Positions 35,718 through 45,762 of a stretch of 64,000 nt of DNA are shown one piece after another; position 1 is the first letter of the stretch; each line of letters begins with the position of its first letter. The position numbers were made by a program, and so were the translations under genes. The stretch covers positions 531,400-595,399 of the forward strand of contig NZ_FWYB01000001.1 of assembly GCF_900176505.1 (NCBI RefSeq), in the 5' to 3' direction. Under the pieces are notes generated by a model, which searched no databases, had not been told where the DNA came from, and was given only the letters and a program-made list of their open reading frames with translations. This stretch comes from Pedobacter nyackensis. Its GTDB lineage: Bacteria > Bacteroidota > Bacteroidia > Sphingobacteriales > Sphingobacteriaceae.

Positions 35718-36878
35718 ATGGAGAAACCAGACGCAAAAGACCTATTAGCCAATTACCTCGCAGGAAAATCTACTGAAGAGGAAGCTGCGCTTTTAGAAAG
35801 TTGGCATCTAGATTATGAATTAGATGATGTAGCTACTATAACCCCTGAAGATCAGTCGAAAGATCTGGATGAGGTGTGGAATGCATTGGAGCAACGCGAA
35901 CTGGTAAGCAAAAGGATCGTAATGTGGCCTAAAATGGCTGTTGCTGCTGCCGTAATCCTTGTTACAGGATTAGCTTTGTTTTTCTATTTACAACAATCAA
36001 AGCCTGTTGAGCAAATAACGAATACCGTTGCCGATATACCTCCCGGTAAAAACGATGCAGTGTTAACATTATCAAATGGCCAAAAAATCGTGCTTAATGA
36101 AACTGGCGAAGGAGAAATAGCTAGTCAGGCAGGGATATCTATTACAAAAGATAAAGACGGAACAATTGTTTATCATAGCAATGCTTCAGCCGGAGCAAAA
36201 TTGAATTCTGGTGAATTGCTTTACAATACTATTACCACCCCCAGAGGAGGTAAGTACCAGTTGAATTTGCCTGACGGCAGTAAAGTTTGGTTGAATGCCG
36301 GATCATCGTTAAAATATCCGGTTGTATTTGCTGAGAATGAGCGCAGGGTAGAATTGAGTGGTGAAGCTTATTTTGAAGTCTCAAAAGATAAGAAGCGACC
36401 ATTTTATGTAAATACAGATCGTCAGGGGTTAAAAGTGTTGGGTACACATTTTAACATCAACGCTTTTAGAGATGAACCTGAAACCACGACTACTCTATTG
36501 GAGGGTAGTGTAAAGATTATACCTGTATATAAGAATGTTACAAATTTAGCGTTAAGGGATGTGGTGTTGAGCCCTGGTCAACAGTCTGTTGTGGGCAGGA
36601 CCGTCACCGTTTCCAAGGCAAACCTCGAAGAAGCTATTAGCTGGAAAAATGGGATGTTCCAGTTTAATGATACAGATTTAAGCAGCGTTATGCGTCAGGC
36701 CTCGAGATGGTATGATGTTGATGTAGTTTATAAAGGTGGAGTTCCTGCTATAAAGTTCAGTGGGGAGGTGTCGCGTAATGTAAATGCCTCCGCTTTTTTA
36801 GATATGCTTAAATATCTGGACATAAAGTTCAGTATTGAAAATGTAGATGGCAGGAAAAGAATAGTTGTGTCCAGATAA
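35718..36878 (+). CDS. FecR-type anti-sigma factor (locus 2)
   Basis: 386 aa. The cytoplasmic part is at 1-70; a membrane helix at about 75-94 (MAVAAAVILVTGLALFFYL). FecR domain: TITTPRGGKYQLNLPDGSKV, WLNAGSS, LSGEAYFEVSKDKKRPF, VLGTHFNINAF. The DUF4974 C-terminus has SSVMRQASRWYDVDVVYKG. Function and partners as for locus 1, but matched to its own sigma and SusC. Confidence 0.9.
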   Translation: MEKPDAKDLLANYLAGKSTEEEAALLESWHLDYELDDVATITPEDQSKDLDEVWNALEQRELVSKRIVMWPKMAVAAAVILVTGLALFFYLQQSKPVEQITNTVADIPPGKNDAVLTLSNGQKIVLNETGEGEIASQAGISITKDKDGTIVYHSNASAGAKLNSGELLYNTITTPRGGKYQLNLPDGSKVWLNAGSSLKYPVVFAENERRVELSGEAYFEVSKDKKRPFYVNTDRQGLKVLGTHFNINAFRDEPETTTTLLEGSVKIIPVYKNVTNLALRDVVLSPGQQSVVGRTVTVSKANLEEAISWKNGMFQFNDTDLSSVMRQASRWYDVDVVYKGGVPAIKFSGEVSRNVNASAFLDMLKYLDIKFSIENVDGRKRIVVSR

Positions 36879-36978
36879 GGCCATAGCATAAAAATATAAA
36901 TCAATTTAACTTAAACCAGCAGGATGAAAAAACAATTACGACCAAAATAGGGGCAGCCGAGAGAGAGCTGAAAAAAAA

Positions 36979-37009
36979 CCGGGAAAAGTGTTATCGCACT
37001 TCCCCCGGT
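36979..37009 (+). promoter_or_regulatory. Imperfect hairpin in the locus 2 leader
   Basis: ACCGGG-AAAAGTG and CACTT-CCCCCGGT can pair around TTATCG, with mismatches. No T-run follows, so it is not a standard terminator. Confidence 0.3.
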
Positions 37010-37012
37010 ATA

Positions 37013-37034
37013 GACTTGGATTGCCGTCCTTGTC
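37013..37034 (+). promoter_or_regulatory. Leader hairpin of SusC locus 2
   Basis: GAC-TT-GGA-TTGCCG-TCC-TT-GTC: outer 3 bp, TT/TT internal loop, inner 3 bp, loop TTGCCG. It lies 88 nt before the SusC start and is the weakest of the three related hairpins. A further perfect hairpin, TCCTGAT-GAA-ATCAGGA, lies at 37055-37071. Confidence 0.4.
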
Positions 37035-37121
37035 ACCGTTCAGTTAATAATTATTCCTGATGAAATCAGGATAGAAATATCTAACAAATCTTACTATTTA
37101 CTAACCTTACCTTACAAATGT

Positions 37122-40100
37122 ATGTATTTTATTAATACTTCACATGGTGTGGATGAGCCTCGGTTTGCACCAATTTTTAAACTTTTAAAAGGCCTTTATA
37201 AGTGTGTCCCGCTTATAAAGCCGGAAACCAGGAGACAGATTATTATGCGGATTAATCTTATGGCTGTTTTTATGACATTGTGCCTGATGCAAGCTGTAGC
37301 AAGCGGCTTCGCTCAGGTAACCCTACATAAAAAGAATGCAGCGTTAAATGATGTACTTAAAAGCATCAAACAACAAACAAATTACACCTTTCTTTACAAT
37401 AGCGAATTGCTAAAGGATGCAAAAACTGTATCCGTTAATTTGGATAAAGCGTCTATTGAAGAAGCACTGAAAGCTTGTTTTGAAAACCAGGATCTTACTT
37501 TTAAGATCATTGAAAAAACAGTGTTGCTTAAAAAGAAGGAAACTGGAATTCTTGATAAAGTAGTGAGTTATTTCGCTACGAAAGATATTCGTGGAACGGT
37601 ATTAGACGAAGATGGTTTACCACTTCCAGGTGCTACTATACAGATTAAAAACAGTACTAAAGTAGTTTTAACTAATGGTAAAGGTGAATTTGAACTGAAA
37701 GGCATAGATGAAAAAGCCATATTGGTGATTTCATTTATTGGCTACAAATCAAAAGAGATTTCAGCTGGTCAGGCTTCACCAGTTACCATTCATTTAGAAA
37801 CTAATCCTGGTGAATTGGCTGAAGTAGCCATTGTATCAACCGGTTATCAGAACATTCCAAAGGAACGTGCTGCGGGATCTATTGAGGTGATTAATGCAGA
37901 TAAAGACTTGAAAGGAAAATTACAAGCTAATATTTTAGATAGGATTGAAGGGATGTCGGCTGGTTTGACCAGTTATAAGTCAGCAGGTAATACCCAGAAT
38001 TCTGTTCGTATTCGTGGTGTATCCACATTGTTGGGTGAGGCGAAACCTTTGTACGTGGTAGATGGTTCTCCGTTTGAAGGTGATATCACGTCAATCAACG
38101 CTGCTGACATAGAAACGATCACAGTTTTAAAAGATGCTACCGCTGCTTCTATCTACGGCGCACGTTCTGCCAATGGAGTAATTGTAATCAATACCCGTCG
38201 TGGTAAAAAAGGCCCTGTAAGAATTACTTACAATGGTATCGCTAAATTGACTCCACTACCTAACCGCGACTACACGAACAAGATGAGCAGTTCAGAGTTG
38301 GTGGATTTCCAGAGAGAAATGTTTAACTACAGATCAGGATCTTACGCTGGAATTGATCCACGTAAATCAATGAATGATGTGTACAGACTATATTACGAAG
38401 CACGAGAAGGTAATATCACTGAGACTCAATTGCAATCTGCATTGGAGCCATACAGAAATAGCGACAGGTATGATCAGGTAGTTGATGAGTTACTTCGTAA
38501 GACAGCAATTAACCAGACACATAACATCTCCTTTTCAGGAGGTTCAGATTTTTACACTTATAACTTAAGTGGTAATTATATGCTAAACAATCCATACGAG
38601 CGTGAGCAAAGTTCTAGTCGTGTAGGTTTTAACCTGAACAATACTTTCAATTTCACTAAATGGATGAAGTTTGATGTAGGTGTAATCAGCAGTAAAGTAA
38701 ATGAGGATTACGACAATGGCATACTGGGTATGAATTTATTAAATACTGGTAAAGCTTCATATTTCATGCTTAAAGATCAAAATGGTAGAAATGTAAATTG
38801 GTATAATTCTAAATCCCAGTTTGAAATTGATCGTCTGAACGCTTTAGGCCTGCAGGATGAAAATTATTCACCATTAGCTGAGCTGAATAAGAAACATTAC
38901 AACAATACGAGCAATTACCTGAACTTGAATTTTGCTGCAAACTTTAAAATCATCGACGGCTTATCAGTTAACTTACTTTATCAAAAGGAAAGGACTGAAA
39001 ACTATACTAAGCAGTATCTGACTAAGGATGCTTATGAAGTGAAGACCATGCTTAATGATGCAGCTAAACAAGTACACACCGGAAATCCTTATTTGATTCC
39101 AGTTGGTGGACAGTTAGATGAAACCCGTGCTGATCAGAATTCCCATACCATGCGTGCACAGGTTAACTTCAATAAATTGTTTGGTGAAAAACATAGAATT
39201 GATGTGATTGCAGGTGCTGAGCAACGTGGTGTATTGGTTACTTCAAGCAATTTATATAAATATGGCTATGATGACCATAGCTTAAGCTATAAGCCTGTTG
39301 ATGAAGATTTTCTTTCTACTGCATACAAAGGAACAGAAGCGCTATTTGGACAGTTTACATTGACCAGAAAAGAAAAAGGCTTTGTTAATCTTGAAAACAG
39401 ATATGCTTCTTTCTATGCTAACGGTTCCTATACTTACGATCGTAAATTAACTTTTACGGGAAGTATCCGTATGGACCAATCAAACTTATTTGGTACGGAT
39501 CCTAAATATCAGTATAAACCACTTTGGTCTACTGGTGTAATGTATGTGTTGTCTGAGAATCAAAATGATTGGTTAGACCGCCTTGCAATTCGTACTACTT
39601 ACGGTATTAATGGTAACATACCAAAAGATAGCGGGCCTTATATGATTACAAAAGATTACACAAGTCCTAATACCTATACTAAGGAAGCGTATGCTTATGT
39701 ATATAGTCCGCCAAATGCAGGTTTAAGATGGGAAAAAACAAAGGTTACCAATTTTGGTATTGATTTTAGCTTATTAAAAAGTCGTTTCAGTGGATCTATC
39801 GAGTTTTATAATAAAGCAACGAGTGATCTTTTAGGTAAACAAAGTACAGATCCAACAATCGGATGGAGCTCGGTTTTGTTAAACTATGGAAGTATGACAA
39901 ACCGTGGAGTTGACTTTACTTTCAAAAGCAAGAACATCACTACTACTGATTTTGCATGGAGCAGCGGTTTAAATTTCAACTACAATAAAAATGAGTTAAC
40001 CAAGCTGGAAAACGCCAACAATACTGTATATGCTTATTTGGAGAGAGGACAAAATAGGGTGGGTAAACCTATGGATGCTTTGTATAGTGTTCGTTATAAA

Positions 40101-40754
40101 GGGTTAGATAGTAAAGGTTTGCCTATTGCACTGACTAAAGATGGCAGGGAAGTAAAGAGTACAGCTCAATTAACCCCTGATGACCTGATTTATTCAGGAA
40201 CAACGACACCTCTTTTTGCAGCTTCATTAATGAACAACATGAGCTACAAGAATTTCGACCTGTTCTTTATGTTTATTTACTATGGCGGTCATGTAATGCG
40301 TGATGTAACATCACCATACCTGACAAAGTTTGCTGAGTTGAACTATACCACCAATATGGAAAGAAGTGCTTTGAATTACTGGAAGAAACCTGGTGATGAG
40401 AACATCCCAGGTATAGCGCCAGGATTTTATACAGCGGCATCTAGTACCATTACTAACATCTGGGAAGCTAGGGATCAAAACATTCAAAAGGGCGATTATA
40501 TTAAATTGAGAGATGTTACTTTGAGTTATAATCTGGCGAATGAGCTATTGAAAAGAAATAGAATCCAAAGCATGCGTTTCAGCTTCCAGGTACAAAACCC
40601 GTGGAGATGGGCAGCAAATAAACAGAATCTTGATCCGGAAGCGTGGACAGTGGCTACATTAGTTCCTCGTGGAGTAAATAATGTTCTGGAAGCACCATCA
40701 AGAGGTATAGCTATTCCTACAACTTATTCTTTCGGCATATCTGCTAACTTTTAA
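37122..40754 (+). CDS. SusC/RagA-type TonB-dependent transporter with STN domain (locus 2)
   Basis: 1210 aa. It has about 41 residues before the hydrophobic signal (MRINLMAVFMTLCLMQAVAS), then STN (about 65-137, LNDVLKSIKQQTNYTFLYNS), the CarboxypepD_reg-like domain (about 156-225), the AEVAIVSTGYQ motif, plug phrases (VRIRGVSTLLG, VVDGSPFEGD, TVLKDATAASIYG, ANGVIVINTRRG) and a full barrel. The motif before the plug reads AIVSTGYQ, not VVVTGY as in locus 1. A SusD gene begins 11 nt after. The STN links it to its FecR/sigma pair. An internal start at codon 42 is possible. Confidence 0.93.
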   Translation: MYFINTSHGVDEPRFAPIFKLLKGLYKCVPLIKPETRRQIIMRINLMAVFMTLCLMQAVASGFAQVTLHKKNAALNDVLKSIKQQTNYTFLYNSELLKDAKTVSVNLDKASIEEALKACFENQDLTFKIIEKTVLLKKKETGILDKVVSYFATKDIRGTVLDEDGLPLPGATIQIKNSTKVVLTNGKGEFELKGIDEKAILVISFIGYKSKEISAGQASPVTIHLETNPGELAEVAIVSTGYQNIPKERAAGSIEVINADKDLKGKLQANILDRIEGMSAGLTSYKSAGNTQNSVRIRGVSTLLGEAKPLYVVDGSPFEGDITSINAADIETITVLKDATAASIYGARSANGVIVINTRRGKKGPVRITYNGIAKLTPLPNRDYTNKMSSSELVDFQREMFNYRSGSYAGIDPRKSMNDVYRLYYEAREGNITETQLQSALEPYRNSDRYDQVVDELLRKTAINQTHNISFSGGSDFYTYNLSGNYMLNNPYEREQSSSRVGFNLNNTFNFTKWMKFDVGVISSKVNEDYDNGILGMNLLNTGKASYFMLKDQNGRNVNWYNSKSQFEIDRLNALGLQDENYSPLAELNKKHYNNTSNYLNLNFAANFKIIDGLSVNLLYQKERTENYTKQYLTKDAYEVKTMLNDAAKQVHTGNPYLIPVGGQLDETRADQNSHTMRAQVNFNKLFGEKHRIDVIAGAEQRGVLVTSSNLYKYGYDDHSLSYKPVDEDFLSTAYKGTEALFGQFTLTRKEKGFVNLENRYASFYANGSYTYDRKLTFTGSIRMDQSNLFGTDPKYQYKPLWSTGVMYVLSENQNDWLDRLAIRTTYGINGNIPKDSGPYMITKDYTSPNTYTKEAYAYVYSPPNAGLRWEKTKVTNFGIDFSLLKSRFSGSIEFYNKATSDLLGKQSTDPTIGWSSVLLNYGSMTNRGVDFTFKSKNITTTDFAWSSGLNFNYNKNELTKLENANNTVYAYLERGQNRVGKPMDALYSVRYKGLDSKGLPIALTKDGREVKSTAQLTPDDLIYSGTTTPLFAASLMNNMSYKNFDLFFMFIYYGGHVMRDVTSPYLTKFAELNYTTNMERSALNYWKKPGDENIPGIAPGFYTAASSTITNIWEARDQNIQKGDYIKLRDVTLSYNLANELLKRNRIQSMRFSFQVQNPWRWAANKQNLDPEAWTVATLVPRGVNNVLEAPSRGIAIPTTYSFGISANF

Positions 40755-40764
40755 TTAAATTCTA

Positions 40765-42213
40765 ATGAAGAAGATATTTATTACCATACTATTTGCAGCA
40801 GTCGCACTTTCGGGCTGTAAAAAATACCTGGACATTAAGCCTAAGGGCTATACCATTCCTGAGTATTATGACGATTATGTTAAGCTTTTAAATGGGCAGT
40901 CATTGACAGGTGTTTCTGCGGTTTATCCTAATTTTTTAACTGATGATCTTCAGACTGGCGTAGATAAGGACATAAACTCATCTGCGAATTACACAACTTA
41001 TGCTCTTTATAAACGTAATTTGTATGAGTTTCAGCATGGAGCAATTATGGAAGATGGGCAGGTTGATCCTTTTTATGAGGCTGCTTATGCTAACATATTT
41101 ACCTATAACACAGTAATTAATAATGTTGAAAAAGTATTAGATGCTACTGATGCCAAGAAGCTCCAGTTGAAAGCTGAGGCTCAGGTTGGTAGAGCTTTCG
41201 AATACTTTAACTTGGTAAATGCTTATGCCGTGCATTATGATCCGGCTACAGCATCAACAGATCTGGGTGTTCCTATTGTATTGACCGAGAATATTCTTAC
41301 CCCGTATAAAAGAAATACTGTTGCTGAAGTTTACCAGTTGATACAAAGCGATCTGGCGGAGGCCTTACCTCACTTAGGCGCAACGGCTCCGCATAAGTTC
41401 CGCCCTACAAAAGGTGTAGGCTTTGCTTTTCTAAGCAAACTAAACCTGTATATGGGAAACTATACTGAAGCTTTAAAAAATGTTAATGAAGCTTTAAAGT
41501 TAAACAGTGATTTGATTGATTATAGCATCTATGGAACTAAAAAGAGTACCTGGGACAGGGTTCATTATATGGAAGGTACTACCGTTGTTCCTTTTCCTGA
41601 TGTTCAAAATAGTAAGGAAACCGTTTGGGCTCGCGTAAGTTCAGGAAGTTCGTCGCATTTATTTGCTGAGGTATATGCGAGCAAGGATTTGTTGGATACT
41701 TACAAAGCAGATCTTGCAGCAGACGCTGTAGATAAACGCTTTTCATTGTTTTTCCTTGATGGAAAATCAGAACTTGGATCAACTATTGTTACTTTCCCAG
41801 GAAGAGTATTATGGGCGGCTTATGTCAATTTTAATGTAGGTTTAAGCACTCCTGAGTTGTTACTGATTGCTGCAGAAAGCGAAGCCAGAGTTGGGAGTAA
41901 AGACAAGGCTCTGGATCATTTAAATACGTTGCGTAATGCGCGTATTGTAGGAAACAAACCTTTAGTTGCTGCTACAAAGGATGATGCTTTAAAAATCGCA
42001 CTTGACGAAAGAAGAAGAGAAATGCCTTTCCTGGGTATAACCAGGTTGGTAGATCTTAAACGCTTAAACAAAGATCCGCGTTTTGCAAAGACCGTTACAC
42101 ACGTAAATGGAACACAAACCTATACTTTGGCACCTAATGACTTGCGTTATGTATTGCCTATTCCACCAAAGGTATTGGCGCTTAACCCAGGCATTCCAGT
42201 TTACACCCGTTAG
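40765..42213 (+). CDS. SusD/RagB-type surface lipoprotein (locus 2)
   Basis: 482 aa, lipobox ALSGC followed by KKYLDIKP. SusD-type helical pairs (AQVGRAFEYFNLVNAYAVHY) and the ending LDERRREMPFLGITRLVDLK, then LPIPPKVLALNPGIPVYTR. It forms a complex with the SusC just upstream. Downstream, with 16 nt between, begins a thioredoxin-fold gene, so the complex and the thiol protein share an operon. Confidence 0.93.
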   Translation: MKKIFITILFAAVALSGCKKYLDIKPKGYTIPEYYDDYVKLLNGQSLTGVSAVYPNFLTDDLQTGVDKDINSSANYTTYALYKRNLYEFQHGAIMEDGQVDPFYEAAYANIFTYNTVINNVEKVLDATDAKKLQLKAEAQVGRAFEYFNLVNAYAVHYDPATASTDLGVPIVLTENILTPYKRNTVAEVYQLIQSDLAEALPHLGATAPHKFRPTKGVGFAFLSKLNLYMGNYTEALKNVNEALKLNSDLIDYSIYGTKKSTWDRVHYMEGTTVVPFPDVQNSKETVWARVSSGSSSHLFAEVYASKDLLDTYKADLAADAVDKRFSLFFLDGKSELGSTIVTFPGRVLWAAYVNFNVGLSTPELLLIAAESEARVGSKDKALDHLNTLRNARIVGNKPLVAATKDDALKIALDERRREMPFLGITRLVDLKRLNKDPRFAKTVTHVNGTQTYTLAPNDLRYVLPIPPKVLALNPGIPVYTR

Positions 42214-42229
42214 TATTAAAACAAATTCT

Positions 42230-43429
42230 ATGAGATCATTAACCTTTTTGTTTCTGCTGATTGCAGCCATTACCACTAATGCCCAGGAAGGGATTAAATT
42301 TAACCAGACTACCACCTGGAACGATACTAAAGCAAAGGCTGCTGCCGAGCGTAAATTGATATTTTTAGACTGTTACACTTCTTGGTGTGCACCATGCAAA
42401 TGGATGGATAAAAATGTATTCACTGTACCTGCTGTAGCTAACTTCTATAATGAAAACTTTATCAATGCTAAAATTGATATGGAAAAAGGAGAAGGAATTG
42501 AATTGCGTAAGAAATATGCTGTCCAGTCTTTCCCAACATTTTTGTTCATCAATGATAAAGGTGAAGTAGTACACAGAACGGCTTCTAAAATGTCGGTGGA
42601 AGAATTTCTTGAAGAAGGAAAGAAAGCTGCTAACCCTACAACAAACCTTTCTTACCTAAGTGCAAAATACACAGAAGGTACTCGTGATCTTCCTTTTTTA
42701 TTGGATTACGTTCTGGTTTTGAACAAATCAGATAGAATGAAAGCAGAGCAGATCGGAAAGGATATCATTAATGGTATCTCTGAAAAAGAATTGCGTACTG
42801 AGTTCGGTTGGAAAACAATCAAAGCATTAGCTAGAACTGAAAATGATAAGTTAGGTGCATACTTCATCGCAAATGAAAGCGCTTTTAACAATTGGAGTAA
42901 GCCTGAAGAAAGAGAGCAGCTTAAAGATCGTTTGGTTACCAGCACCATGTATGGTTTAATGTCTGGCAAAAACGAAAAGGCTTTCATGGAGAAATTGTCT
43001 TATTTTAAAAGTTCTGAAAAGATCGACCGTAGAAAACAAGGCATCATGTTGGAAGCTGATTTTTATTTAGGCGCAGGAAGAACTGCTGATTATGTAAAAA
43101 TCACTAAAAAAGCTTTAAAGAATGAGTTGAAAGATGATGCTGAGAAGTTGAGCTTCCTGGCTAGAAGAGCGTCAGGTTCTAAAGGTGATAATAATGGTAC
43201 TGCACCGAAGGCTATACAAAAGCAAGCTTATTTAATGGCAAAAAGAGCGGTTGTGCTTGAGCCAGAAGAATACAGCATTCAATCCACTTTTGCACATGTA
43301 TGTTTAGCCATGAAAAATAAACCGGAAGCATTAGCTGCAGCAAAGAAATCAAGACTATTGGCAGATGCCGAAACTTCCAAAATTCAAAAGCTTGCTCAGG
43401 ATTTACTGGACAGAGTTGAAGCGCTTTAA
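42230..43429 (+). CDS. Periplasmic thioredoxin-fold protein with helical tail (paralogue A)
   Basis: 399 aa from ATG 42230, giving a signal peptide MRSLTFLFLLIAAITTNAQ; an in-frame ATG at 42107 lies inside SusD and is rejected. The thioredoxin domain (about 25-140, Thioredoxin_7 style) has SWCAPCK with C53 and C56 and cis-Pro in SFPTFLF. Residues 150-399 are helical with a TPR-like pattern ending KPEALAAAKKSRLLADAETS. It is 16 nt after SusD. Closely related proteins lie at 43518 and 56341. Predicted role is thiol-disulfide chemistry in the periplasm; the client is unknown. Confidence 0.88.
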   Translation: MRSLTFLFLLIAAITTNAQEGIKFNQTTTWNDTKAKAAAERKLIFLDCYTSWCAPCKWMDKNVFTVPAVANFYNENFINAKIDMEKGEGIELRKKYAVQSFPTFLFINDKGEVVHRTASKMSVEEFLEEGKKAANPTTNLSYLSAKYTEGTRDLPFLLDYVLVLNKSDRMKAEQIGKDIINGISEKELRTEFGWKTIKALARTENDKLGAYFIANESAFNNWSKPEEREQLKDRLVTSTMYGLMSGKNEKAFMEKLSYFKSSEKIDRRKQGIMLEADFYLGAGRTADYVKITKKALKNELKDDAEKLSFLARRASGSKGDNNGTAPKAIQKQAYLMAKRAVVLEPEEYSIQSTFAHVCLAMKNKPEALAAAKKSRLLADAETSKIQKLAQDLLDRVEAL

Positions 43430-43460
43430 GTTGTAATTGTTTATAGTTTTAAAAAAAGAG

Positions 43461-43501
43461 AAATAGGCTGTATAATTAATCATCATACAGCCTATTTTTA
43501 T
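43461..43501 (+). terminator. Rho-independent terminator
   Basis: AAATAGGCTGTAT (43461-43473) pairs with ATACAGCCTATTT (43485-43497), then T-run. It lies between the two thioredoxin paralogues. Confidence 0.88.
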
Positions 43502-43517
43502 ATCTCATAAAAAAAAG

Positions 43518-44702
43518 ATGAAGAAATTAGGTGCTTTAATTATCCTGTTTGTCGCATTTAAAGCTAATGCGCAAAATGAAATAAAATTTAATCAAACCAC
43601 TACCTGGAAGGAAACAGCCGAAAAGGCAGCTGCAACAGGTAAATTAATATTTGTAGATTGCTATACCTCCTGGTGTTCTCCATGTAAGTGGATGGATAAA
43701 AATGTATTCGTTGAACCAACTGTAGCCACTTTTTTCAATGATAAGTTTATTAATGTTAAAATTGATATGGAAAAGGGGGAAGGTTTAGAGCTTCGCAAAA
43801 AATACAGTGTAAAGTCCTATCCAACTTTTTTGTTTGTAAACAGTAAGGGAGAGGTGGTGCATAGAACGGGTTCAAGGATGACTGTTGAAGAGTTTTTGGA
43901 GGAGGGAAAAAGGGCTGTTGATCCAAAGAATGGTCTTGTTTCCCTTACTGAGAAATACAATGGTGGTGCACGTGATCTTCCTTTTTTGCTGGATTACTAC
44001 TTGGTTTTGAATAAAACAGATAGAACGAATGCTGAGAAAATCGGGAAAGATATTGTTAACGAGATTTCTGCGCAGCAGTTAAATACTGAATTCGGTTGGA
44101 AGGCGATCAAAACCTTAGCGAGAAGCGAAAGTGACAAGTTAGGAGTACACTTTATGGCTAACCCGAATATGTATAATAGCTGGAGCAAAGAAGAAGAGCG
44201 GGATCAGCTTAAAGATCGTTTAATTACCAGTACTATTTATGGTTTAATGAATGCTGATAATGAACAGGCATTTATGGATAAACTGGCCTTTTTTAAAAAA
44301 TCAGATAAAATAGAACGTAGAAAGCAGGGGGTGATGTTGGAAGCTGATTATTACTTGAAAAAAGGTAGAATAGAGGATTATGTGAAGTTGACCAATTCGG
44401 CTTTAAAAAATGAGTTGAAAAACGACGGGGAGAAGCTGAGCTTCCTGGCAGGTAGAGCAGGGTTTAAAGGCGGAACTTCGGTGACCTTTCTACAGCAGGC
44501 TTATGTATTAGCAAAACGTTCTGTTGAAATCGCACCTGAAGAATATAGTGTGGTTTCGACTTTTGGTTATACTTGTCTGTATCTGAAAAATAAAGAAGAG
44601 GGTTTAAAAGCCGCGAAGAAAGCGTATTTACTTGCTGATTCATTAGGTTCTAAAGTTCAGAACCGGGCAAAACAACTGGTAGATGAGATAGAGGCTCTGT
44701 AA
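43518..44702 (+). CDS. Periplasmic thioredoxin-fold protein with helical tail (paralogue B)
   Basis: 394 aa, signal peptide MKKLGALIILFVAFKANAQ. The active site is SWCSPCK (C53, C56), the cis-Pro in SYPTFLF, and the helical tail as in paralogue A. It starts 17 nt past a terminator, so it may be transcribed only by read-through or from a promoter not seen here. It looks like a tandem duplicate of paralogue A. The last part (AGRAGFKGGTSVTFLQQAYV) has diverged from the RRASG segment shared by A and C. Confidence 0.87.
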   Translation: MKKLGALIILFVAFKANAQNEIKFNQTTTWKETAEKAAATGKLIFVDCYTSWCSPCKWMDKNVFVEPTVATFFNDKFINVKIDMEKGEGLELRKKYSVKSYPTFLFVNSKGEVVHRTGSRMTVEEFLEEGKRAVDPKNGLVSLTEKYNGGARDLPFLLDYYLVLNKTDRTNAEKIGKDIVNEISAQQLNTEFGWKAIKTLARSESDKLGVHFMANPNMYNSWSKEEERDQLKDRLITSTIYGLMNADNEQAFMDKLAFFKKSDKIERRKQGVMLEADYYLKKGRIEDYVKLTNSALKNELKNDGEKLSFLAGRAGFKGGTSVTFLQQAYVLAKRSVEIAPEEYSVVSTFGYTCLYLKNKEEGLKAAKKAYLLADSLGSKVQNRAKQLVDEIEAL

Positions 44703-44726
44703 TTTTTTTATTTTTAAGAACTGGAG

Positions 44727-44763
44727 GAGCCTGTATCATAAATTATGATCAGGCTCGTTTTGT
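44727..44763 (+). terminator. Rho-independent terminator
   Basis: GAGCCTG-T-ATCATA (44727-44740) pairs with TATGATCAGGCTC (44744-44756) with one bulged T, followed by GTTTTG. Ends locus 2. Confidence 0.82.
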
Positions 44764-45067
44764 TTGTTTTTCCATTACCCCACCCAGATCCCGATCTGAT
44801 TGCAGAGCGCATAATAAGTCCAGGATTAATGATTTCATAAAGGTGAGACGATATCACTGTACAAACAGAGTGGTGCTATTCTTATACTGCTTTGATACGG
44901 TCCTGGTGCTTCTATACTAATATGATAGTAGTACGAGAGTAGTACAAAAGTAGTAGTTGTTATAGGCCGTAACCAGACTGTCTATAAGCTTTGTTCGTCC
45001 ATTATGATTTTTAAATTGAGTCTATTCGCGTAAATTTAAGCTGCGTTCCGATTTCCATGAAATTTTA
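44764..45067. other. Intergenic gap between loci 2 and 3
   Basis: About 300 bp with no supportable gene on either strand. It contains a tandem 11-bp repeat (44927-44959) and leads into the -7 box of the locus 3 sigma gene. The base composition resembles the neighbours, and there is no sign of an inserted element. Confidence 0.7.
44927..44959. repeat. Three tandem 11-bp units (AGTAGTACxxx)
   Basis: AGTAGTACGAG (44927), AGTAGTACAAA (44938), AGTAGTAGTTG (44949). The first seven bases are conserved, the last four vary. The unit differs from the repeat at 5.4 kb but has the same period. Confidence 0.8.
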
Positions 45068-45075
45068 TACATTTG
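45068..45075 (+). promoter_or_regulatory. Promoter -7 box (TACATTTG) of the locus 3 sigma gene
   Basis: Exact TAnnTTTG match 22 bp before the ATG at 45098. Confidence 0.55.
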
Positions 45076-45097
45076 CTGAACCCACAAAAATTTTAGG

Positions 45098-45700
45098 ATG
45101 AGATCACCTACTTTACTGAATGAAAGGGAACTGCTGCTTCTATTGAAACAGGGGGACGATGATGCATTTGAAGAAATTTATCATTTGTATAGTCATCGGC
45201 TTTATAGTAACTTATTGAAATTGGTGAAGTCGGATGATCTGGCGATGGATCTACTACAGGATCTGTACATAAAGCTATGGAATAATCGATCAAGTATAGA
45301 TGTCGACAAGAGCATACGTTCATATCTTTTCAGCATTGCTAAAAACCTCGCGATTGATTTTTTCAGGCGTGCAGCAAGAGAATCAAACCTTCAAAATCAC
45401 CTTATAACAGTTGGGACTGAGTTGTACAATCATGTCGATGATGTCCTTTTCCATAAAGAAACGGCTGTAGTTTTAAATAAAGCAATCATGGCACTGCCGC
45501 CACAACAGCAAAAGATTTTTAACCTTTGTAAGATAGAAGGTCGTAGTTATCAGGAAGTGGCATTGATTTTAGGTATTTCACCTGCCACTGTAGGCAATCA
45601 ATTGGTAAAGGCCCTGAGAAGTGTACGTGCTGTAATGATGAATTCCCAGGATGCATTGATCATTATTGTTTCCCTTATCCTTACACGAGGAATAAAATAA
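45098..45700 (+). CDS. ECF RNA polymerase sigma factor (locus 3)
   Basis: 200 aa. Region 2: FEEIYHLYSHRLYSNLLKLV, DLLQDLYIKLWNNRSSID. Region 4: LPPQQQKIFNLCKIEGRSYQ, LILGISPATVGNQLVKALRSV. FecI-like factor for locus 3, with its own -7 box. The FecR gene follows 62 bp later. Confidence 0.92.
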   Translation: MRSPTLLNERELLLLLKQGDDDAFEEIYHLYSHRLYSNLLKLVKSDDLAMDLLQDLYIKLWNNRSSIDVDKSIRSYLFSIAKNLAIDFFRRAARESNLQNHLITVGTELYNHVDDVLFHKETAVVLNKAIMALPPQQQKIFNLCKIEGRSYQEVALILGISPATVGNQLVKALRSVRAVMMNSQDALIIIVSLILTRGIK

Positions 45701-45762
45701 TTTTTTTTTAGTTTGGAGTAGTATGATTTCTTTTTTTAAGCGTAATACAATAAAAGGACACT

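Noticed and set aside
36979..37009. Hairpin after the locus 2 FecR gene considered as a terminator
   Set aside because: Mismatched stem and no T-run; kept only as a possible leader structure.
42107..42229. Upstream start for thioredoxin paralogue A
   Set aside because: It lies inside the SusD gene and would bury a clean signal peptide that begins at 42230.
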